A DNA stretch of 6,805 nucleotides from an uncultured Flavobacteriales bacterium (GTDB lineage Bacteria; Bacteroidota; Bacteroidia; Flavobacteriales_D; SKUL01): the NCBI GenBank assembly GCA_937911795.1, contig CALDPJ010000269.1, positions 1 through 6,805 on the forward strand. Direction: 5' to 3'. Within the stretch, counting starts at the first letter, position 1. Every line of letters starts with the position of its first letter. The position numbers were made by a program, and so were the translations under genes. The notes below the pieces were generated by a model that saw only the letters and a program-made list of their open reading frames with translations, ran no database searches and was not told where the DNA came from. Positions 1 through 6,059 of the stretch are shown here, one piece after another.

Positions 1-87
1 AACATAAGCTTTCCCCGTAAAGAATGGAGTTTTAGGGCCAGTGAACAAAATAAAGTGAATTGAGCTTGTTGTGGTAGAAGAATCTTA

Positions 88-816
88 ATGATCCTAAACC
101 TATCACAACTGGTGTTCGAGTCCTTCATCAACCTGATTCTTGCCATTGGTTTATCCGCGTTCCATCTGCTTTCGGGAAAGCTGAAGTTTATTTCTAAAAT
201 CCCGCGAAGTATCTGGTTGTCGGTGGCCGGGGGAGTGTCAACAGCCTATGTTTTTCTGCATCTGATTCCGGAACTGGCTGCCGGTGAGAAACTTTTTAAA
301 AGCAACTATGTGTATTTGCTTGCACTGGCAGGACTGGTGACATTTTATGGTCTGGATAAATTCGCAATTGAGAAGCGAAAACAAGGTCAATTGAAAGGTG
401 AGGAGGGAGGTGCCTTTTGGGTGCACATTACTTCGTATCTCATCTATAACTTCATTATCGGGTACGTGCTCGTCGCGGAATTCACAGGTGCTGAGCTGTT
501 GTTTTTCACGTTGGCTATGGCGTTTCATTTTCTGGTGAACGATTACAGTCTGCGTCACCATCACCGGCAACTGTATCACGACAAAGGAAGGTGGATGATT
601 TCGCTCGGGATTCTGGCAGGAGCAATCGTTGCTTTGTTGACAGAAATCTCCCATCACATCATTGCAGGAGGAACTGCTTTTGTAGCCGGAGCTGTAATTA
701 TGAACGCCCTGAAAGAGGAAATTCCCGTAGAACGCGAGAATAAATTCGGGGCTTTTCTGGCCGGAATTGTTTTTTATTCTGCCATTCTGATGATTTGGGA
801 AAATTACGGAACCTGA
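88..816 (+). CDS. ZIP-like multi-pass membrane protein, function unproven
   Basis: A 242-residue protein with about seven or eight hydrophobic segments (roughly residues 8-29, 41-61, 75-90, 110-130, 134-150, 168-185, 188-208 and 218-237), so an inner-membrane protein. Two stretches recall ZIP zinc/iron permeases: FLHLIPE at residues 56-62, like the ZIP HLLPE segment, and AGGTAFVAGAVIMNALKEEI near residues 193-212, like the ZIP helix ending in a Glu. The hallmark ZIP pore motifs HNxxDG and HExPHE are not present in recognisable form. Instead there is AFHFLVND at 145-152, a His-rich loop (LRHHHRQLYHD, 155-165) and EISHH at 186-190. Metal handling is therefore an inference, and transport is not shown. 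The ATG is preceded by an AGAAG stretch at 76-80, about 7 bases upstream, which supports this start. The gene ends 6 bases before the convergent dioxygenase gene. Confidence 0.75.
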   Translation: MILNLSQLVFESFINLILAIGLSAFHLLSGKLKFISKIPRSIWLSVAGGVSTAYVFLHLIPELAAGEKLFKSNYVYLLALAGLVTFYGLDKFAIEKRKQGQLKGEEGGAFWVHITSYLIYNFIIGYVLVAEFTGAELLFFTLAMAFHFLVNDYSLRHHHRQLYHDKGRWMISLGILAGAIVALLTEISHHIIAGGTAFVAGAVIMNALKEEIPVERENKFGAFLAGIVFYSAILMIWENYGT

Positions 817-822
817 ATTACC

Positions 823-1704
823 TTACTCTATTTTAACCGACGTCATCGTCAGCGAGCCCGCAACAGCTTTGTCGTTAAAAAATGAAACGGGCTCGTTTTT
901 GCCTTGAAGACCAAGTGTGTAGAGCAGGGGTAAGTAGTGGTCGGGAGTAGGAATGCCGAGTTTGGCTTCTTTTCCCAGGCTCGAATAGTTGATCAACGGC
1001 TGATGATTTCGCGAAGCAATCAGTTCTTTAAACTGCTCGTCCATCTTCAGAGCCCAGTCAAAACCATATTCTGGTTCCTCCATTTTGTCCCAGGCAATCA
1101 TTCGCAGGTTGTGCACCATATTGCCACTTCCGATAATCAGCACCCCTTTTTTGCGCAGGTTGTACAATTCCTTCGTCAGGTTGTAGTGATACTGTGCATC
1201 TTTTTGATAATCGATACTCAGCTGCAACACCGGAATATCGGCTTCGGGATACATGTGTCGCACGACGGTCCAGGTGCCGTGATCCAGTCCCCAGTCGTGA
1301 TCCAGCTCCACTTTGGTGTCAGAAAATAAAGCCGTTGTTTCTTTGGCCAGCGCCGGATTTCCAGGAGCGGGATATTGCACCTGAAACAGCTCGTCCGGAA
1401 AACCGCCGAAATCGTGAATGGTTTTCGGAAAATCCATCGCAGTAATCCGTGTTCCTTTACTCAGCCAATGCGCCGAAACCACCAGAACCGCCTTTGGCGT
1501 GGGAATGGAATCGGCCATTTTTTTCCATCGTTGACTAAATTCGTTGTCCAAAATGCCGTTCATTGGAGATCCGTGACCAATGAACAATACCGGCATCAGA
1601 TGGCCATCTTCGGACAGGGTATCGGTAAATCTATTGAAAGCCGATAATGTAGTCATGCCTATTGTGCCTGCAACCAATGTTTTAATGAATTCATTCCGCT
1701 TCAT
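823..1704 (-). CDS. ygiD: DODA/YgiD-type class III extradiol dioxygenase family protein, probably exported
   Basis: A 293-residue member of the LigB-like family that includes E. coli YgiD and plant 4,5-DOPA extradiol dioxygenase, which open catechol rings using a bound metal. The four metal-binding histidines known from YgiD (22, 57, 177, 234) have counterparts in matching contexts: H44 in GHGSPMN, H79 in SAHW, H198 in NMVHNL and H256 in PDHYLPL. H142 in LDHGTW is a further likely active-site residue. The constant offset of about 22 residues from YgiD shows that the extra length is all N-terminal. Residues 1-23 (MKRNEFIKTL, then a hydrophobic stretch to SAF) look like an export signal. It resembles a Tat signal, but the twin Arg is RN, so the route is uncertain. 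There is no lipobox Cys. The natural substrate is unknown; DOPA is only the family name. The ATG at 1704 has no strong Shine-Dalgarno, but a later start would cut the signal. Confidence 0.88.
   Translation of the reverse strand: MKRNEFIKTLVAGTIGMTTLSAFNRFTDTLSEDGHLMPVLFIGHGSPMNGILDNEFSQRWKKMADSIPTPKAVLVVSAHWLSKGTRITAMDFPKTIHDFGGFPDELFQVQYPAPGNPALAKETTALFSDTKVELDHDWGLDHGTWTVVRHMYPEADIPVLQLSIDYQKDAQYHYNLTKELYNLRKKGVLIIGSGNMVHNLRMIAWDKMEEPEYGFDWALKMDEQFKELIASRNHQPLINYSSLGKEAKLGIPTPDHYLPLLYTLGLQGKNEPVSFFNDKAVAGSLTMTSVKIE
853..900 (+). terminator. Candidate intrinsic terminator for the membrane-protein transcript
   Basis: An exact 8-bp inverted repeat (CGAGCCCG at 853-860 and CGGGCTCG at 888-895) is followed directly by TTTTT at 896-900 on the plus strand. 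It begins 37 bases after the stop codon of the membrane-protein gene, the expected place and orientation for its terminator. It lies inside the 3' coding end of the convergent dioxygenase gene, so the same bases encode protein. The 27-base loop is longer than usual, which lowers confidence. Confidence 0.4.
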
Positions 1705-1771
1705 GCCTGTGGTGAAAATGCGCTTCTTTCCGGTGAAGGATAAATTTATTTAAGCTGAAGATTTCGTGCAA

Positions 1772-1779
1772 CAAAGATA
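1772..1779 (-). promoter_or_regulatory. Candidate Bacteroidota -7 element for the dioxygenase gene
   Basis: Read on the minus strand this is TATCTTTG, an exact match to the TAnnTTTG -7 consensus used by the primary sigma factor of Bacteroidota. Transcription would begin a few bases further left, giving a leader of about 60 bases before the ATG at 1704. I see no clear TTTG -33 element at the usual 17-23 base spacing, so support rests on the -7 box and its position. Confidence 0.4.
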
Positions 1780-1873
1780 CGGAATGAAACTCATCTTACC
1801 GGATCAGAGTATACTGTTAATCTGTTAGTGATTCAATCAAAAAATCAGCGTAGCAGTAATTACCAGTATGAAA

Positions 1874-1881
1874 TAAATTTG
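1874..1881 (+). promoter_or_regulatory. Candidate Bacteroidota -7 element for the response regulator gene
   Basis: TAAATTTG matches TAnnTTTG exactly, in A/T-rich DNA on the correct strand, about 100 bases before the ATG at 1985. No good -33 TTTG precedes it at standard spacing. In DNA this A/T-rich such matches arise by chance fairly often, so this is a weak call. Confidence 0.28.
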
Positions 1882-1984
1882 GTGATTAAAACTTTGAAGA
1901 AATTTTTATTTTTTTAACAAACCGGTAAATTATTTATTATGACCCCTAATGTGATATGACTATTTTTCCGGCTTATTAATATTT

Positions 1985-2386
1985 ATGGCAAATAAAATTC
2001 AATCCGTCTTATTAGTAGATGACGACCCGATCGTAAATCATATCCACACATTGTGGATTAAGAAAACAGATAAAGTCGAGGATATTAAGGTTGTACTCAA
2101 CGGTAAAGAAGCACTCGATTTTTTAATTGAGCAATTAACGCACGGTTATAGCGGTTTTCCGGAGTTGATATTCCTGGATATCAATATGCCCGTTATGGAC
2201 GGTTGGGAGTTCCTTGAGGAATACAGGAATATCCGAAGGTCTATGAATTTACCGTTGTGTAAAATCTATATGCTTACAAGTTCGCCAAATCCGGATGACG
2301 AGGCGAGAGCATTAAAGATTCCGGAAGTTGATGGATATTTCCACAAACCCATTTCGCAGGAAGTAATGGAGGTTCTGAGCAAATAG
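1985..2386 (+). CDS. Single-domain CheY-like response regulator
   Basis: A 133-residue protein consisting only of a receiver domain. The acidic pocket is D12/D13 (LLVDDDP), the phosphoacceptor is D65 (FLDINMP), the switch Thr is T98 (MLTSS), and the conserved Lys is K121 followed by P122 (FHKPIS). All catalytic positions are intact, so it should accept phosphate. With no DNA-binding or enzymatic output domain, it probably acts by protein contact or as a phosphorelay intermediate. The HTLW segment in helix 1 and the long insertion before the phosphoacceptor strand (LTHGYSGFPE) are of the kind seen in standalone Bacteroidota receivers. It converges on the hybrid kinase gene, whose stop lies 34 bases away, so the two are not co-transcribed. 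A partnership is plausible by proximity only. The ATG has an A/T-rich leader without a clear Shine-Dalgarno, normal for this phylum. Confidence 0.92.
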   Translation: MANKIQSVLLVDDDPIVNHIHTLWIKKTDKVEDIKVVLNGKEALDFLIEQLTHGYSGFPELIFLDINMPVMDGWEFLEEYRNIRRSMNLPLCKIYMLTSSPNPDDEARALKIPEVDGYFHKPISQEVMEVLSK

Positions 2387-2420
2387 CTCTATAGCACTAT
2401 CATCTGTTTTCCCGGTAATA

Positions 2421-5400
2421 TCAGGCGCTGATCCATACCTGCATGAGCGAAAGAAGTCGGTTGACGTCTACCGGTTTGCTGATATAATCATTGGCTCCGG
2501 CATCAATACATTTCTGTCTGTCGTCTTTCATGGCTTTTGCAGTCAGCGCAATGATGGGAATGTTGTTGAATTGATCCATTTTCCTGATGCGTCGTGTAGC
2601 TTCATATCCATCCATTTCGGGCATCATTATATCCATGAGCACCATCTCGGTGTCGGGATGTTTGCCGAGCATCTCCAGAGCATTCATTCCATTGTCAGCT
2701 TTAATGACTTTCATTCCTCGTTCTGAAAGGATTTTAGAAAGAGCAAAAACATTTCTCATATCATCATCAACCACCAAAATCTTTCTGTCCTTAAAAATCT
2801 GATCGTGATCATATAAACTGTTGATCAATTGTTTCTTGCTCTCCGGCAGGTTTTTTATCGTCCGATGCAGAAACAGCGCGGTTTCATCGAGCAATCGCTC
2901 TTCGGATTTTACGCCTTTAATAATGATGCTTTCGGCGTATTTGTGCAACTCTTCATTTTCTTCTCTGGTCAATTCACGGCCGGTATAAACAATAATAGGC
3001 GGAATAGATGTTGAATTGTCTCCTATTTTCTTAATGAGCTCAAAACCGGTAATATCGGGCAATCCGATATCCAGCACGATGCAATCAATATCCTGGTGTT
3101 GTAATATTTCCAACGCTTCAGAACCTGTTCCTGCTTCTATACATTTTACATCACCATTCCCGATTAATTTACAGATGGCTTTTCGTGCATTCAGGTCGTC
3201 TTCAATAATCAACAGGTTTTTTATTTTGCGCGACAGGAAATGCTCAATTCTGGCAAAAGCTTCATCCAGTTGACCTTTATCTACCGGTTTAATAAAATAT
3301 TCGATGGCTCCTTCTTTGATAAAATCCAGTGTATGTTCTTCTACCGACATTATATGAACCGGAATGTGGCGTGTATCGGCATGTGATTTTAACTCGCGCA
3401 ATACACGATCGCCATTGATTCCCGGCAATACAACATCCAGAATAATTGCCTGAGGACGATATTCTTTGGCCAACCATATTCCATCTTCACCGGTTGCTGC
3501 ACAAAGACACCTGAAGCCTTTTTCGTGCGCCTGATCATACAGGATCCGGGCGAAAGACATATCATCTTCAATGATGAGAATTACCTTATCACCAGGCTCA
3601 ATAATTTCGCGGTCATCCTCCAGCGAATTGTAATTCCGGAAATCTGTATTTAATTCCGATTCATTTTCCAGGGGTAGGTTTTTTTCCACCGGTGATGGAG
3701 ATACTTCTGTGTTTTGTGCTGAGTGGATTAAAACTTCCGGAATGGTGAGGGTGAATTCCGATCCACGGTTTTCTTCACTCCTGATGTTGATTTCACCTTG
3801 CAGTAGTTTAGAGAGCTCACGCGATATGGAGAGTCCCAGTCCGGTACCGCCGTATTTCCGGGAGGTGCTGCCATCTGCTTGTTGAAAGGCTTCAAAAACG
3901 GTTTGATGTTTTGCCCTCGGAATTCCAATTCCGGTATCAGCCACCGAGAAGGCAATCCGATTTGGAGCAGCTTTCTTAACCTGAAGAGTAATACTTCCTT
4001 TCCTGGTGAATTTTAATGCGTTCGACAACAAGTTTCGCAGTATCTGCATCAGGCGCTGCCTGTCGGTAAGGATGAATTCGGGCAATTGCTCTTCCACCGA
4101 AATATTGAGCTGCAGCGATTTATTTTTTGCCTGGGGCATAAATTCACCATTCAGTTCTTTGGTTATTTCCCGCACCGGAACCCGTTCTACGCGCAGTGAC
4201 ATTTTACCGGCTTCAATTTTTGAAAGATCCAGCACTTCGTTGATGAGGTTGAGCAAATCATGGCCGCATTTGTAAATGATGTTGGCGCTTTCTACCTGAT
4301 CTTCCACAAGATTGTTGGCCTTGTTGTCTGCCAGATCTTTCGAGAGGATCAGTAAACTATTCAGCGGTGTGCGCAATTCGTGCGACATGTTGGATAAAAA
4401 CTCAGACTTGTATTTGCTGCTCAGTTCCAACTGAATGGTTTTCTGCTCAATGCTTTGGCGAACAGCTTCTATTTCCTGATTTCTGGCCTCTAAAGCCTGC
4501 GTTTGCTCCTCGAGTTCTTCGTTGGTCATTTGCAGCTCTTCCTGCTGCTGTTTGAGATTGTGCGCTTGTTCTTCTAATTCTTCGTTCGACTGCTTGAGTT
4601 CTTCCTGCTGCGTTTGCAGTTCTTCCTGCTGCATCTGTGTTTCTTCGAGTAGTTCCTGTACCTGACTTCGAACCATCGCCGAATTCATTCCTATACCAAT
4701 ACTCTCCATACAGGTAAACAGAAAATTCTGTTCGACGTGTGTAAAAGGTGTCATTCGGCCCAGTTCTATCACACCTCGTGTTTGGCCTTCGAAAAGAAAT
4801 GGGATGGCCATCAAATGGGCCGGTGCAATTTCCAATACTGAAGTGATAATAGAGGGCTGATTTTCGGTGATCCCCGATAACAAAACAGGCTGTTGTTCGC
4901 TGGCTGCCTGTCCGACCAATCCTTCACCATATGTAAAAGTGGTTTTCGCAGAATCACCCGTGGCAAAAGCGAATTTACCGGTCAAAACCAGTTCCTTATT
5001 CTGTTCCTGCTGAATGTATAATGCTCCGATATTTGCATCAACATATCGCGAAAGGAAAGCAATTACATCGGTTGATAATTCTTCAATTGTTTTATCTCCC
5101 CGCAATGCTTCATTGAGTTTATTAATTCCCGATGTCAACCAGTTCAGTTGTTCATTTTCACGGGTGGTCATTTTAAGAGAAACGGTCATTTTTTTCAATG
5201 CATTTCCCAATCGGTCATCCGCAGATCTCGGAACAATTTCAAGGTTAAATTGACCCGATGCCACCGCATAGGCGCTTTCGGTAACTTCTTCGAAACTGGT
5301 TCCGATGTTGTTCAATGAATCAATTACCGGACTGAGTTCATCATTTTGATTGTCCACGAAACTACCGGACTGGAATGTGCGGCTGGCGATTTTCTCGGCT

Positions 5401-6059
5401 TCTTTTGAAATGAAACCGATGCGTCTGGATATCCCCGAAATAATTGAAAAGGATATCAGAACCGATAGTAAACATCCGGTAATTATCAGGATAAGAATGA
5501 GGTTGCGTGAACGCTGATAGTTTTCTTCACTTTGGAGTTTATCGGCATCCATGCCGGCTTCATGTCTTGCTATAATTCCGGTTAAAATACCAGTGGCTTT
5601 ATCCCGTACCCGATGCCCTTCACCCACCGTAAGTTCTATTGCCTTTTCCGTTTCGTTGTTCATGCTCAGCTCAACGATGGTTTGAATGGAAGATTCATAA
5701 CCATTCCAGGTTTCATTAAAACGTTGTACGTCAGATTTTCCGGTCTCACCCATGATGGTTTCGAGTTCCGGAATACGACGGTCGATAGACTCCAACGCTT
5801 CATAAAGTTGATTCCGGAATTGGATTTTCTCAGCCATGTCCGAAGTCAGAATCATATTTTTCTCGTACCTCGATGCATTCAAAACCAGTACAAGTATTTC
5901 GTTGGAAAGGATGATTTTTTCAGAAGAAACATCCACCAGTTCTTTAAGGTTATCGCGGGTTTGAGATAAGCTCCTGGTCATTATTATTCCGGCGATCAAA
6001 AGCAGCGCAACAATGATTGAAAATCCGATGAGCAATTTTCCTCTGATGGATAAATTCAT
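2421..6059 (-). CDS. Membrane hybrid sensor histidine kinase with HAMP, GAF and three receiver domains
   Basis: A 1212-residue two-component sensor that should sit in the inner membrane. Domains in order: TM1 (about 8-28); an extracytoplasmic helical domain (29-186) resembling the four-helix-bundle sensor of chemoreceptors, with RYEKNMIL at 64-71; TM2 (187-208); HAMP (209-261) and a second HAMP-like unit (about 263-302); GAF (about 320-462); a long coiled coil (about 465-548); HisKA with phospho-His H560 in SHELRTP; and HATPase with N680 (N box), DTGIGI 708-713 and GGTGLGL 737-743. After a Glu/Ser/Pro-rich linker (about 778-822) come REC1 (D875, S905, K924), REC2 (D997, T1025, K1048) and REC3 (D1143, T1173, K1195). 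All three receivers keep their phosphoacceptor Asp. REC2 has IIIKGVKS in place of the usual KP. There is no Hpt domain or DNA-binding output, so the final phosphate acceptor is elsewhere. The start overlaps the stop of the upstream cheB by ATGA, which supports it. Confidence 0.95.
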   Translation of the reverse strand: MNLSIRGKLLIGFSIIVALLLIAGIIMTRSLSQTRDNLKELVDVSSEKIILSNEILVLVLNASRYEKNMILTSDMAEKIQFRNQLYEALESIDRRIPELETIMGETGKSDVQRFNETWNGYESSIQTIVELSMNNETEKAIELTVGEGHRVRDKATGILTGIIARHEAGMDADKLQSEENYQRSRNLILILIITGCLLSVLISFSIISGISRRIGFISKEAEKIASRTFQSGSFVDNQNDELSPVIDSLNNIGTSFEEVTESAYAVASGQFNLEIVPRSADDRLGNALKKMTVSLKMTTRENEQLNWLTSGINKLNEALRGDKTIEELSTDVIAFLSRYVDANIGALYIQQEQNKELVLTGKFAFATGDSAKTTFTYGEGLVGQAASEQQPVLLSGITENQPSIITSVLEIAPAHLMAIPFLFEGQTRGVIELGRMTPFTHVEQNFLFTCMESIGIGMNSAMVRSQVQELLEETQMQQEELQTQQEELKQSNEELEEQAHNLKQQQEELQMTNEELEEQTQALEARNQEIEAVRQSIEQKTIQLELSSKYKSEFLSNMSHELRTPLNSLLILSKDLADNKANNLVEDQVESANIIYKCGHDLLNLINEVLDLSKIEAGKMSLRVERVPVREITKELNGEFMPQAKNKSLQLNISVEEQLPEFILTDRQRLMQILRNLLSNALKFTRKGSITLQVKKAAPNRIAFSVADTGIGIPRAKHQTVFEAFQQADGSTSRKYGGTGLGLSISRELSKLLQGEINIRSEENRGSEFTLTIPEVLIHSAQNTEVSPSPVEKNLPLENESELNTDFRNYNSLEDDREIIEPGDKVILIIEDDMSFARILYDQAHEKGFRCLCAATGEDGIWLAKEYRPQAIILDVVLPGINGDRVLRELKSHADTRHIPVHIMSVEEHTLDFIKEGAIEYFIKPVDKGQLDEAFARIEHFLSRKIKNLLIIEDDLNARKAICKLIGNGDVKCIEAGTGSEALEILQHQDIDCIVLDIGLPDITGFELIKKIGDNSTSIPPIIVYTGRELTREENEELHKYAESIIIKGVKSEERLLDETALFLHRTIKNLPESKKQLINSLYDHDQIFKDRKILVVDDDMRNVFALSKILSERGMKVIKADNGMNALEMLGKHPDTEMVLMDIMMPEMDGYEATRRIRKMDQFNNIPIIALTAKAMKDDRQKCIDAGANDYISKPVDVNRLLSLMQVWISA
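4491..4625 (-). repeat. Heptad-repeat coiled-coil coding segment of the kinase
   Basis: The segment codes for a strictly seven-residue repeat in the kinase. The motif EEL or a variant recurs with its Leu at residues 481, 488, 495, 502, 509, 516 and 523, separated by Gln/Glu-rich QQ, SN or TN. At DNA level a 15-base word, AGTTCTTCCTGCTGC on the plus strand, occurs at 4597-4611 and again at 4618-4632, exactly 21 bases (seven codons) apart. This suggests growth by in-frame heptad duplication. The protein segment is a signalling stalk linking GAF to HisKA. Confidence 0.75.
6056..6059 (-). promoter_or_regulatory. ATGA stop/start overlap coupling cheB to the kinase
   Basis: The cheB stop codon TGA (6058-6056) shares bases with the kinase start ATG (6059-6057). 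No strong ribosome binding site is visible before the kinase start, only A-rich codons (CAC AAA AAA), so translation of the kinase probably depends on ribosomes finishing cheB. This ties the two genes into one operon. Confidence 0.75.

Larger units (their letters stand above)
1705..1984. other. Divergent intergenic region between dioxygenase and response regulator
   Basis: 280 bases without a credible gene, A/T-rich and especially so from about 1868 to 1984. It separates the divergently transcribed dioxygenase (leftward) and response regulator (rightward) and so must hold both promoters. Visible elements are one candidate -7 box in each direction, an 8-bp perfect palindrome GTAATTAC at 1856-1863, and a short imperfect direct repeat (ACTGTTAA then TCTGTTAG) around 1813-1828. 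Either of the last two could bind a regulator, but both are short enough to be chance. Confidence 0.6.

Noticed and set aside
1..87. Tail of an upstream gene or a promoter at the left edge
   Set aside because: I found no convincing coding tail and no TAnnTTTG match in these 87 bases.
238..657. A 139-codon minus-strand open frame over the membrane-protein gene
   Set aside because: The plus-strand frame has coherent membrane segments and a start signal; the minus frame is compositionally odd with no recognisable motif.
937..1647. Several plus-strand open frames within the dioxygenase gene
   Set aside because: They lie antisense to a gene with clear family motifs, encode no recognisable domain and have no ribosome binding site; they are shadows.
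1939..1959. Short leader peptide (ATG ACC CCT AAT GTG ATA TGA) before the response regulator
   Set aside because: Only six codons, with no ribosome binding site, no attenuator-like hairpin and no codon bias suggesting control.
2387..2420. Bidirectional terminator between the response regulator and the kinase
   Set aside because: I see no stem with a flanking T run in the 34 bases, only a weak short symmetry around GCTCTATAGC.
2856..3221. REC2 of the kinase as a degenerate, non-phosphorylatable receiver
   Set aside because: The acidic pair, D997, T1025 and a conserved Lys (K1048) are all present; only the residue after Lys differs, as in related hybrid kinases.
2587..5969. Numerous open frames of 60-118 codons on both strands inside the kinase gene
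   Set aside because: The kinase frame is continuous and explained by conserved domains throughout; the others have no domain content or plausible start signals.
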